A stretch of DNA of 64,000 bases from SXTU01 sp964496695. Its GTDB lineage: Bacteria > Verrucomicrobiota > Verrucomicrobiia > Limisphaerales > SXTU01. How positions within the stretch are numbered: the first letter of the stretch is position 1; each line of letters opens with the position of its first letter. Below are positions 34,952-43,900 of the stretch, in pieces. The translations under genes and the position numbers were made by a program. The stretch spans positions 40,460 through 104,459 of the forward strand of contig CAZCBE010000008.1 in NCBI GenBank assembly GCA_964496695.1. Reading direction: 5' to 3'. The notes below the pieces were generated by a model that worked only from the letters and a program-made list of their open reading frames with translations, made no database searches and was not told the origin of the DNA.

Positions 34952-36166
34952 ATGGCGACACTGAAACCGTTTCCCGCACTCCGACCGAAACCCGAACTGG
35001 CCGCGCGCATCTGCGAGCTGCCTTACGACGTGATGTCTTCCGAGGAGGCGCGCGAGATGGCGGCGGGCAATCCGCTTTCTTTTCTGCATGTCTCGAAGCC
35101 GGAGATTGATCTGCCGCCTGGCACCGATCTCTACTCGGCTCCCGTTTACGCGAAGGGCAAGGAGAACTTCGCCCAGCTCATCGCGGATGGCGCGCTCTTT
35201 CAGGACAGTCAGGCGTGCTTCTACCTCTACCGCCAGATCATGGGCGGTCATGCGCAGGTCGGCCTCGTTGCGGCGGCGAGCTGTCAGGAGTATCTCGATG
35301 GCATCATCAAGAAGCACGAGTTCACGCGGCCGGACAAGGAAGACGACCGCGTGCGCCACATCGAGACGCTGAACTCGCAGACGGGGCCGGTGTTCCTCAC
35401 TTACAAAGCGGTGACGGCGATGGATGAGTTTGTCGCGAAGAAGACGGCGACGCCGCCGGATGTGGACTTCACGGGCAAGGACGGCGTGCGCCACACTTCC
35501 TGGAGCGTGCGGGACGCGGCAGAGATCGCGTTCATCGCGGAGCTGTTTGCGAAGATTCCGTTTCTTTACATCGCGGATGGTCACCATCGCAGCGCGGCGG
35601 CAGGACGCGTGTTCACCGCGCGTAACGGCGCGGGGCAGAGCGGGGGATTCCTCACGGTGATCTTCCCGCACAACCAGATGCAGATCCTGCCCTACAACCG
35701 GGTGTTGAAGGATTTGAACGGGCTCACGGCGGAGGCGTTGCTCGCCAAGCTCGATGCCATTTTCATCATCAAGCCGGAGGGGACGCCGAAGCCCACGCGC
35801 AAGCATGAGCTGGGTTTTTACTTTGGCGGGCAATGGCGCACACTGCACTTCCGTCCGCAGTTCGCGGCGACGAATGATCCCATCGAGCGCCTCGACGTGA
35901 CGCTCTTGCAGAAGTTTGTGCTCGATCCGCTCTTCGGCATCACCGACCCGCGCACGAGCAAGCGCATCAATTTCGTGGGCGGCATCCGGGGCACGGCGGA
36001 GCTGGAGAAGCTGGTGAACAGCGGGGAGTATGCCTGCGCGTTCAGCATGTTCCCGACGAGCATCGTGGACCTGATGGAGATCGCCGACGCCGGGGGCATC
36101 ATGCCGCCAAAGAGCACCTGGTTTGAGCCGAAGCTCCGGGACGCGATGTTTTGCCATATGATTTGA
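34952..36166 (+). CDS. DUF1015 family protein
   Basis: A 404-residue protein matching the DUF1015 family, whose members are about 400-420 residues long. It begins MATLKPFPALRPKPELAA with RICELPYDVMSSEEARE, and has YIADGHHRSAAAGRVF in the centre and a C-terminal VDLMEIADAGGIMPPKSTWF. The conserved GHHR motif suggests an enzyme, but the reaction is not one I can state with confidence. The ATG at 34952 is chosen from the family start. It stands alone between palindromic spacers. Confidence 0.9.
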   Translation: MATLKPFPALRPKPELAARICELPYDVMSSEEAREMAAGNPLSFLHVSKPEIDLPPGTDLYSAPVYAKGKENFAQLIADGALFQDSQACFYLYRQIMGGHAQVGLVAAASCQEYLDGIIKKHEFTRPDKEDDRVRHIETLNSQTGPVFLTYKAVTAMDEFVAKKTATPPDVDFTGKDGVRHTSWSVRDAAEIAFIAELFAKIPFLYIADGHHRSAAAGRVFTARNGAGQSGGFLTVIFPHNQMQILPYNRVLKDLNGLTAEALLAKLDAIFIIKPEGTPKPTRKHELGFYFGGQWRTLHFRPQFAATNDPIERLDVTLLQKFVLDPLFGITDPRTSKRINFVGGIRGTAELEKLVNSGEYACAFSMFPTSIVDLMEIADAGGIMPPKSTWFEPKLRDAMFCHMI

Positions 36167-36176
36167 GGGGGAGAAC

Positions 36177-36253
36177 GTGCTGCGTGTTGCGTGTTGCGTG
36201 AAGACCTGCGGCTGCGTGGTGTTTTCACGCAACACGCAACACGTAACACGCAC
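36177..36253. repeat. Palindrome of CGCAACA words
   Basis: GTGCTGCGTGTTGCGTGTTG (from 36177) faces CACGCAACACGCAACACGTA (within 36224-36253). Both arms are tandem CGCAACA/TGTTGCG. It follows the DUF1015 gene. Between it and the promoter at 36332 nothing else is seen. Confidence 0.75.
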
Positions 36254-36331
36254 AGCTTGGCGCTGGTTTGAGCTGCCTGCGAGTTCACCCACCACTTCCC
36301 ACCTTCCTCCCGCCTACAGTAAACACCGGGT

Positions 36332-36360
36332 TTGACGAAAGGGCTCCGGAGTCGTAAATA
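36332..36360 (+). promoter_or_regulatory. Predicted sigma-70-type promoter of the toxin-antitoxin/pseudopilin operon
   Basis: TTGACG (36332-36337) and TAAATA (36355-36360) are separated by exactly 17 bp in a locally AT-rich stretch. It lies about 50 bp before the first gene (36414). It is the only convincing promoter ahead of the whole 36414-45820 gene run. Confidence 0.55.
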
Positions 36361-36363
36361 CAT

Positions 36364-36373
36364 TGTCGTGACA
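36364..36373 (+). promoter_or_regulatory. Possible operator TGTCGTGACA
   Basis: TGTC-GT-GACA is a short palindrome just past the predicted -10 box, where the CopG-like antitoxin could bind for autoregulation. A 10-bp palindrome can occur by chance. Confidence 0.25.
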
Positions 36374-36413
36374 CCGCAAAGTCTTTGGACATACAGCAAG
36401 AACCGGATGGTTT

Positions 36414-36707
36414 ATGGAATTTGATTGGGCTAATCCTTCGTTCACTCCGAGCGGCGACCTGACCCAGCAGGACGTGGAAGAGTCGTTTGAGGATGCGTTC
36501 GTGGTGCGGTTGCTGCCGGATTCGGCGCGGTTCGCCGGGCAGGCGCGGTATTTCAATTTGGGGCGGTCGGCGCGCGGGATCGGGGTGTTCAGCCTGTATC
36601 GGACGAACGGGAAGCAGGTGCGGGTGATCTATGCGCGGGAGTTTTTGCAGGAAGAGCAGTTCTTCTACAAGCGGCGGGTGACGCAGTTGCTGGACCAGAA
36701 AGAATAG
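36414..36707 (+). CDS. BrnT-like toxin of a type II toxin-antitoxin pair
   Basis: A 97-residue protein with the layout of BrnT toxins, which have a RelE-like ribonuclease fold: MEFDWANPS at the start, FEDAF, then RYFNLGRSARGIGVFSLY and RVIYAREFLQEEQFFYKRR. In known BrnT/BrnA modules the toxin gene comes first and the antitoxin, a ribbon-helix-helix protein, represses the operon, and the arrangement here is the same. The antitoxin gene starts 3 bp after the stop. The match is to the family core, and the N-terminus is somewhat divergent. Confidence 0.75.
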   Translation: MEFDWANPSFTPSGDLTQQDVEESFEDAFVVRLLPDSARFAGQARYFNLGRSARGIGVFSLYRTNGKQVRVIYAREFLQEEQFFYKRRVTQLLDQKE

Positions 36708-36710
36708 AGC

Positions 36711-36995
36711 ATGACGGCGATTTCCAACTGGGAAGCGGTGCCGGCCTTCGACAGCGAGGAGGCTGAGGCGGACTACTGGCGGGAGCACCGCCTGGACCTG
36801 CGGCTGATGGACGCGGCGATGGTGGCGGGCGCGGAATCCACCGAGTCCGTGACGGTGACGCTGCGGATGGACCCGCGGATGCTCTCGCGGATCAAGCGGC
36901 TCGCGCGGTCCCGGTATCTCAACTACCAGAGCATGGTGAAGCAGTGGCTGAGCGAACGGATGGAACAGGAACTTCGAGACAAGACTTCCAAATGA
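36711..36995 (+). CDS. CopG/BrnA-like ribbon-helix-helix antitoxin
   Basis: A 94-residue protein with an acidic N-terminal half (AFDSEEAEADYWREHRLD) that probably wraps the toxin. The C-terminal ribbon-helix-helix segment reads VTVTLRMDPRMLSRIKRLA with YLNYQSMVKQWLSERM. This matches CopG-type antitoxins of type II modules. Its stop codon overlaps the start of the first pseudopilin gene by 4 bp (ATGA at 36992), so the toxin-antitoxin pair and the pseudopilins are translationally coupled. That makes it likely that this protein regulates the whole operon. Confidence 0.8.
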   Translation: MTAISNWEAVPAFDSEEAEADYWREHRLDLRLMDAAMVAGAESTESVTVTLRMDPRMLSRIKRLARSRYLNYQSMVKQWLSERMEQELRDKTSK

Positions 36996-37633
36996 ACATG
37001 TTGCCGAAACAGAAAACGCAGGCGTTCACGCTCATCGAGCTGCTGATGGTCATCGGCATCATCGGCATCGTCGTGGGGCTGACAGTGGGGCTGGTGGCCA
37101 CAGCGGGTCCGAAGAAGGCGGCGGCGGCCACTGCGGCCCAGATGGCAAAAATCCAAAGCGCCCTGGAAAGCTACAAAAAGAAGTTCGGGACCTACCCGCC
37201 CGACGAACCCAACTGGGCCTCGACCAATGCCCACTGGAATCCGCTCGCGTATGAACTCGGCGGCGTGCGGAACGTCAGCCCGAACTTCGCGGCTGAATCG
37301 GATCCCAGTCATTTGGTCAACAACCTCATGATTGGCAGCTACTTCAACCTGCCGGGATTTGTGAATCAAAAGACCGGTGGCAGCCCCGAGGTCTTCCTGA
37401 ACCTCAAGGGCGGTTCTGGAATGGGCGCGGATTTTGCGCTGCTTACCAACGGCTCGGGGCATCCGGCGGTCATGCTGCTGCAGGTTCCCGCCAAGCATCC
37501 AGCGGGTGGCGCGGCCAATGTCTGGCGCTACCGGGCCTACCCGGTGACGGGTCACAATCCCAAGTCCTATGATCTCTGGGCGGAGATCGAGCAGAAGGGC
37601 GGCGGCACCAACTTTATCAAGAACTGGAGATAA
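36992..37633 (+). CDS. GspG-like pseudopilin 1
   Basis: A 213-residue protein with a type IV prepilin leader: KTQAFTLIELLMVIGIIGIV near the N-terminus. Cleavage is expected before the Phe, and Glu at +5 is present. The C-terminal domain carries KIQSALESYKKKFGTYPPDE, as in major pseudopilins of type II secretion systems. It would be inserted in the inner membrane and processed by a prepilin peptidase not in this window. The chosen ATG at 36992 overlaps the antitoxin stop; an in-frame start at 36944 exists. Confidence 0.88.
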   Translation: MNMLPKQKTQAFTLIELLMVIGIIGIVVGLTVGLVATAGPKKAAAATAAQMAKIQSALESYKKKFGTYPPDEPNWASTNAHWNPLAYELGGVRNVSPNFAAESDPSHLVNNLMIGSYFNLPGFVNQKTGGSPEVFLNLKGGSGMGADFALLTNGSGHPAVMLLQVPAKHPAGGAANVWRYRAYPVTGHNPKSYDLWAEIEQKGGGTNFIKNWR

Positions 37634-37641
37634 CCCTGAAC

Positions 37642-38454
37642 ATGAAACATCATTCTCATCGCAACCCCCAACGCCAACAGGGCATGACGCTCATCGAGCT
37701 GCTGGTGGTCATCAGCATCATCGGCGTGCTCGCCGGGTTGCTCCTGCCCGTGATCGGCAAGGTGAAGACGAAGGCGAAGATCGTGCAGGCGCAGAAGGAC
37801 ATGTCGGACCTTAAGTCCGCCGTCAGCATTTATCAAAACGACTACAGCCGTCTCCCGGCCTCGTCTTCGGCCATGGCGACGGTGGCCGGCTCGGACTTTA
37901 CCTACGGCACGACGGGCACCGGCTACGGCGGCGGCACCAACGACGTGTTGAACTACGGGGGCAACCCGTTGAACGTGGGCACCCCGTCGGCCTATCAGGC
38001 CAGCAATGCGGAATTGATGGTGATTCTGACTGGCCAGAGCTTTCCCGGATACACGCCGGATGCCTCGGTGGTGAACAACCAGCGCAACCCGCGCAAGATT
38101 CAATACTTCAACGCCAAGCCGGCCGTGGGCGGCGGCGGCGCGCTGGCCGGTGCGGGACTGGGCACCGACGGCGTCATGCGCGATCCTTGGGGCAGCCCCT
38201 ACATCATCTCGCTGGACTTGAACTACGACAACGCGACGGGCAACTCCGTGTATCAACGCCGGGGCGTCTCGCAGATGGCCGGCGGCGCCCCGGCCGGGCA
38301 CTTTGGACTCGTGGGCACCGGCAACGGGAACAACGACGGCTATTTCGCGCGCGACGCGGTGATGATCTTCTCGTTTGGACCCGACATGCTGTTTGACAAC
38401 GCGGTGAAGGCGGACGCTGGCGTGAACCGCGACAACATCCTGAACTGGAAGTAA
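37642..38454 (+). CDS. GspG-like pseudopilin 2
   Basis: A 270-residue protein with the leader QQGMTLIELLVVISIIGVLA (Gly-Met cleavage site, Glu at +5). The helix reads QKDMSDLKSAVSIYQNDYSR, followed by a glycine- and asparagine-rich region and MRDPWGSPYIISLDLNYDNA, the 'DPWG' calcium-site region of GspG-type pseudopilins. It starts 8 bp after pseudopilin 1 and ends 4 bp before the D-cassette gene. Confidence 0.9.
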   Translation: MKHHSHRNPQRQQGMTLIELLVVISIIGVLAGLLLPVIGKVKTKAKIVQAQKDMSDLKSAVSIYQNDYSRLPASSSAMATVAGSDFTYGTTGTGYGGGTNDVLNYGGNPLNVGTPSAYQASNAELMVILTGQSFPGYTPDASVVNNQRNPRKIQYFNAKPAVGGGGALAGAGLGTDGVMRDPWGSPYIISLDLNYDNATGNSVYQRRGVSQMAGGAPAGHFGLVGTGNGNNDGYFARDAVMIFSFGPDMLFDNAVKADAGVNRDNILNWK

Positions 38455-38458
38455 GCCT

Positions 38459-39469
38459 ATGAAGCTCCCTGGCCACACCTCATTTTCCGACCATCCGGTC
38501 ACCGCGCCAACACGCACGGTGGCTGGCGGGCCAAGGCGAGGGGCAGGGGAGCGGCGCGGCTTCACCCTCATCGAGATGATGGTGGTGCTGGGCATCATCG
38601 GCATTCTGGCGGTGATGACGCTGCCCGCCTTCAACAAGGACAAGGGCAACCTCACCGAGTCGGCCACCCGGCAGTTGATGGACGACCTGGCCTTTGCGCG
38701 GCTCAAGGCCATGAGCCAGCGGACCAAGGTCTATGTGGTCTTCGCGCCGGACCTGGACTGGTTCACCAACTGGTTCGCCGGCGGACTTACGCCCGCGCAG
38801 AACTACTTCCTCTATAACAACTCCGCCGGGAACACCATCGTGGGCGGCCAGTTGAACTCCTACGCCCTGTTCTCGCCGCGGATGCTCGGTGACCAGCCGG
38901 GGCAAAGTTCGCCGCGCTATATCTCCGAGTGGCACTCGTTGCCGGACGGGGCGTTCATCCCGGCGGAGATGCTCCGCAACCAGTTTGTCTTTCACGGCAT
39001 GCCGCTGAGCCCGCAGACGAATGCGATTCCTTTGGACGAAACCCAGCCGACGACCACGTCTGTCCAGTTGCCTTACATTGGTTTCGATGAGACGGGGCGG
39101 CTGATCGGACGGACAACGAACATTTCCCTCGCCGTGGCCCAGGGGAGCATCATGCACCCGAAGGACCCCACCGGCCAGACGAACATGGTGAGCAACACGG
39201 ACGCGGTGGCGACGGCCCCGGGAGTCCCCGCAAATGGCGGCATCATCCCGGGCGTCACGTATCTGGTGCTCGGCGCGTCGAACGCCCGCGTCCGGTATCC
39301 GGCCGGGGGCGGCAATCCCATCTACCCGGCGGGCAGCTATTTCACCGGCACCACGGCCTCCGCCAACTACGCCGTGACCGCCGGCAGTCCGCGTGTCGTC
39401 CAGTTCTACGGGGTCCGGCTGGACTGGGTGACGGGGCGGGCCAAAGCGGTGAAGCCTGAACTGCCATGA
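38459..39469 (+). CDS. Verru_Chthon cassette protein D
   Basis: A 336-residue pseudopilin-like protein. A longer N-terminal tail leads to the cleavage motif RRGFTLIEMMVVLGIIGILA. The rest is a beta-rich domain (VYVVFAPDLDWFTNWFAGGL). By gene order and features it matches the D member of the four-protein cassette first described in Verrucomicrobium spinosum and Chthoniobacter flavus, whose function is unknown. The next gene starts inside its last codon (ATGA, 39466). Confidence 0.85.
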   Translation: MKLPGHTSFSDHPVTAPTRTVAGGPRRGAGERRGFTLIEMMVVLGIIGILAVMTLPAFNKDKGNLTESATRQLMDDLAFARLKAMSQRTKVYVVFAPDLDWFTNWFAGGLTPAQNYFLYNNSAGNTIVGGQLNSYALFSPRMLGDQPGQSSPRYISEWHSLPDGAFIPAEMLRNQFVFHGMPLSPQTNAIPLDETQPTTTSVQLPYIGFDETGRLIGRTTNISLAVAQGSIMHPKDPTGQTNMVSNTDAVATAPGVPANGGIIPGVTYLVLGASNARVRYPAGGGNPIYPAGSYFTGTTASANYAVTAGSPRVVQFYGVRLDWVTGRAKAVKPELP

Positions 39470-40185
39470 GATTCACTCCCCCCATTCCTTTGACCGGAGC
39501 GGCGCTCCGGCCGGCCCGGCCCGGTGAAATCGCCTTCACCATGGTGGAAGTGGCGTTGAGCCTCGCCATCGTGGCGTTTGCCATGGTCGCCATCATCGGC
39601 GTGATGCCGGCGGGCTTGAACGTGCAGAAGGAGAACCGTGAGGACACGGTAATCTCGCAGGACGCGGCGTTCCTGCTTGAGGCGATCCGCGGGGGAGCCG
39701 CCAGTTCCAACCTCACTGCGCTCACGAACAGCCTGCTCCAGTTCAGTGGCCCGGTCCTCCCCATGGCCAGCAACACCCCGCTCGAAGTCATCAAGCGCCT
39801 GAGCATCCCACGCTGGGAGACGACGAACGGGGTCGGTTACATCCGCGCCCATTTCCGCGCCTTGAGCGGCAACTTAAGCGAAATCGGGGCCGGGGCGCCG
39901 CCGGTGTCCTTCAGCTATGTGGTGACCTCCGAAGTGACGAACTATACGGCGGACCCGGGCTACGCGAACAACCCGGCCCTGCCCCCCGGCGCGCTGGCCT
40001 TCCTCACGAACAACCTTTACGAGGTGAAGCTCACCTTCCAATGGCCCGCCTACGAGGGGCCGCCCGGGGTCTTCCCCACCAAGGTGGGCAATGGGCGGCT
40101 CGTGGTGCGGACGCTCGTCAGCGGGCAGTTGGTGGCTGAGCCCGGCGGCTACCTTTTCCGCACCACCAGCTTCATCGGCCCATGA
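39466..40185 (+). CDS. Verru_Chthon cassette protein B
   Basis: A 239-residue pseudopilin-like protein with the segment GEIAFTMVEVALSLAIVAFA, an N-terminal methylation-type motif with Glu at +5. GVMPAGLNVQKENREDTVIS and QDAAFLLEAIRGG follow, typical of the B member. The C-terminal half is Thr/Asn-rich. It overlaps D by 4 bp and C by 4 bp, which points to tightly coupled translation and perhaps fixed stoichiometry. Confidence 0.87.
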   Translation: MRFTPPIPLTGAALRPARPGEIAFTMVEVALSLAIVAFAMVAIIGVMPAGLNVQKENREDTVISQDAAFLLEAIRGGAASSNLTALTNSLLQFSGPVLPMASNTPLEVIKRLSIPRWETTNGVGYIRAHFRALSGNLSEIGAGAPPVSFSYVVTSEVTNYTADPGYANNPALPPGALAFLTNNLYEVKLTFQWPAYEGPPGVFPTKVGNGRLVVRTLVSGQLVAEPGGYLFRTTSFIGP

Positions 40186-40991
40186 ACACGCGCACTCCAG
40201 TTCAGCGCACGCTCCGCGCCCGCCGGCGCAGCGCGGTGACCATTCTTGAATTGCTCGTGGCGGTGAGCCTGGTCTCCTTCATCATCCTGGCGCTCTACCA
40301 GATGTTTGACCGCACCCAGAGCATCATGCGCAAGGCCGTGCGCGAGGTGGACAAGTTTGAGACGGGGCGCGCGGCGGCGGACCTGCTCAAGCGGGATGTG
40401 GCCCAGATGCAGGCGGGGAACTCCCCGCTGGGCGGCGCGGCCTTCAATTTTTACACCAGCACCAACTGGTCCGCCGGGGCGATCACCATGACCAATGGGA
40501 GCAACGTGGTGCTGCAGAATGTCCTGCAGGATGCGTTCTTCATTTCTTTCGATCCCGCGGCCACGCCGACCAACTGGATGGCCGTGGGCTACCGGGTGGC
40601 CAGCGCCGGGAACCCGATGGCCCCGGCCACCAACGGTATGGGCAGCCTCTACCGCTGGACGACCAATGCCAACCGCTTCTCCTCCAACCTGCAAAACGCC
40701 TTGAACTCGGGCACGCCGGTCGGGTTGTTCCACCGGGTGGCGGACAACGTTCTTCACTTCCGTGTCACCGGGGTCACCAATGGCGTGGCGGTGCCGGTCG
40801 GCGGCTTCCTGACCAACGGCGACGTGCCTTCGCATGTGGAGATCGAGCTTGGCTACGTGGATTCCCGGACCGCTGACCGGGCCAATGCGTTCCTGCCGAA
40901 CACCACGGACGTGCAGGGCTATCTCTCCACGAACCTCGACAGCGTCCACATGTTCCGGCTCCAGATCCCCATCCGCACCGGCCTGCAATGA
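40182..40991 (+). CDS. Verru_Chthon cassette protein C
   Basis: A 269-residue pseudopilin-like protein with RSAVTILELLVAVSLVSFII near the N-terminus and YQMFDRTQSIMRKAVREVDK directly after it. This resembles GspJ-type minor pseudopilins in layout. Later regions are Thr/Asn-rich, ending VHMFRLQIPIRTGLQ. It overlaps both neighbours by 4 bp. Confidence 0.87.
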   Translation: MNTRTPVQRTLRARRRSAVTILELLVAVSLVSFIILALYQMFDRTQSIMRKAVREVDKFETGRAAADLLKRDVAQMQAGNSPLGGAAFNFYTSTNWSAGAITMTNGSNVVLQNVLQDAFFISFDPAATPTNWMAVGYRVASAGNPMAPATNGMGSLYRWTTNANRFSSNLQNALNSGTPVGLFHRVADNVLHFRVTGVTNGVAVPVGGFLTNGDVPSHVEIELGYVDSRTADRANAFLPNTTDVQGYLSTNLDSVHMFRLQIPIRTGLQ

Positions 40992-43900
40992 AGCTCCTTT
41001 TTCCACACAATGCGAACCGGGCGACGGCCCGGCAGTCGGGCGTCGCGCTGGTGGCCACGCTCATCATGCTGTCGCTGGTGACGTTCATGGTGGTGGCCTT
41101 TCTCGGCGTGGCGCGGCGCGAGCGGCGCTCCATCGAGGCGGTCACCTCGGCGGGCGAGGCGCGCACCGCGATGGAAACCGGCCTGGCGCGTGCCCAGGCG
41201 GATGTCATCGCCCGGCTCGTTACCTTCGGCGACAAGTGGAACTATGGCCTGCTGGTGCCGACCAATTACCAGAGCGCGGGGTTTGTCGGCAATCTGGCCA
41301 GCTCCGCGAATGTCAATTACACCAATGCCATGGCCCTGGGCTTGGGCGGATGGCTCACGAACCTGGGCAACCTCCAGTTTGACGCGCGGGCACCGGTGTT
41401 CTCGCCGAACTATACGAACATCACGCCCTACGACGTGCTGGCCAGCGAGCCGAACCAGGGCCGCTACTACCTCGATTTCAACCGGGACGGCATGTTCGAG
41501 TTCACGGACCGCATCCAGTCCGGTGATCCACAGTGGCTGGCGATTCTGGAGAATGCCGACCAGGTGCATGGCCCCAACAACCGGTTTGGCGCCCGCTACA
41601 CCTATCTGGTCGCCCCGGCGGGGAAGTCCTTCGATCTGAACTTCATTCATAATCAGGCGAAGCGCGGCGGAATTTTGGGCGGCGCCCCGGGGTTTGCGGC
41701 GGAGCGTTATTACCGGAACCTTGGGCTGGGGCCGCAGGAGTTCAACATTGCCTCGATGCTGACGGAAATGGCCCCGACGCATTACGGCTACAATTATTTA
41801 GTGGCTAACAATGCCTCCAGTATTTTCTTTCCCGGCTCGCGGGATGCCTTCCGTGATGCGCGGGATCTGCTGCTGTTCCGCTTCAACGGCAGCGGGGCCA
41901 ACCTGCCCACCCTCACCGCGCATTTCGGCCTCGCTCCCGCCAACGCGCTGCTCAGCTCGCAGTTCGATGTGCTGGGGGACGGCCCGCTGATGACCGCCAC
42001 CAACCTCACCATCAATACGGATGCGAACAACATCCGCTGGCCCGGCGGCAGCAACATCAACGCGGCCGCGCAGCACTACTTCGACCTGAACGAATCGTTC
42101 ATCCGCACGCGCAATTATTCGACGACGTTCACCACCAATCTGCAATACGTCGGCTCCAACAACCTCACCGCGACCGCCGCCGGCGAACGTGACCGCCGGG
42201 CCTACTACAATTTGCTCTCCACGCTGGGGACGGAGTCCTGGCCGGTGGACGGGAAGATGAACCTGAACTGGTCGAACATCGTCTTCACGGCCACCAACAT
42301 CACCATCGGGTCGTCCGGCGGGGATGTGTCCGGCTTCACAAGCTGGGACGCGGACTACTTCTTCTTCAACGCCGCCGAACTGATGTTTCGGGCCAGCGTG
42401 AACCCCAGCGTCATCGTCAACACCAACTGGACGGGCTTTGGCGGTGGCGAGCCGAACGTGCTGCTGACGAACTATTATTTTGGCACCACGTTCTGGGGCA
42501 CCAACGCGAGTTTTTTCCTGAGTGTCACCAACATCCGGGTCCATCCCAGCAGCCTCTATTCACCGGAGACGCACCGCATTCTTCAGCTCGCCGCCAACCT
42601 TTACGACGCCACCACCTCGAACACCGCCGCGCCGGCCTACCCCACGCTCTTCCGTCCCTATTTCGCGTTCAGCACGAACGGCTGGCCCAGCAATGACTCC
42701 GTTTTCATCGTCGGATATACGACCAACATCACGGATACCAACCTGCTCAGCCTGCCGAGCTACGAGCTGACTGATCCCTTCGGTCGGCTTGCGCTGTATC
42801 AGGACGTGAACAGCTTCGTGAACGCGGCCGGCATTGGAACCAACCAGTCCTGCCTGCTGGCCGGCGTTCCGGTCATCATCGGCGCGAAGAAGGGCTATCC
42901 CAACTTCAACGAGTTTGGCGCCCAGACCGTATTGACGGCGACGCGCCGGCTGGAACTCGTGAAGACCAACGCGACCAACTTCGGACCGGGGGCGGTGGTC
43001 ATGACGAACCAGGCCGTGGTGGTCGGCCTGACCAATGTTTATGGGCTGGAGGCGTGGAACTCCTATGCGGGCAATTTTCCCCAGCCCGCCAACGTCAACC
43101 GACAATTGCGCTTGGAGGCGGCCCATGTGGCGGATGTGGCCTTGGGGTGGTTTGTTAACCGGCACCTGACCAACAGCTACGAGCTGTTCTCATCCACGAA
43201 CTTCATGCTGGTTTACACGAACCGGACCACCAATACCGTTCTCACAAACATCCTGGGGAACGCTTGGCCGGGCACGGCCGCCCCCGGGTTGTTCCCCAGC
43301 TTCAAGAGCTTTTTCTTTACCAATGGCCTGCTGGGGACCAATGGCGCTTTGGCCCGGGGCTACGCCTTCGCCACCAACCTGCCGCCGTATCCCGGTTTCA
43401 CCAACGGCGGGTTCTTCCCCGTCAGCCCATATGTCCCCGCCAGCCCCGCCGCGTTCAACCGGTCAAATGGTTTTCCTGACCTGCGCCTGCACCTGACTGT
43501 CACCAACTCGGTCCGCTACGCACTCTACGAACCGAACAGCAACCGGGTGGTGGATTTCGTGAGCCTGGCCAACCTGATCACGGGAACCAACATATCCCGG
43601 CCGCAGTCGGCGGTCGTGTTCCCGGCTGGGATCGGTAAGTGGTGGCGGCTGGCCCACGGGTTGATTGATGGCATGGATCTGCTGTTCTACACCACCGGGA
43701 CACTGCCGGGCGGGATGGTGTCGGGCACCTACTATTACGTGCGGGACGTCACGCCCAATGATTTCAACGTGGCGCTCACCCCTGGCGGGCCTGCCATCGG
43801 CTTGGGTGGCGGCGGCGGAACGCATTGGTATGTCGCGCCCACGGACGAGAATCTCGGGATCGCCTTGGGCTCGGACGGCCGCAACAACGGCGGCCAGTTC

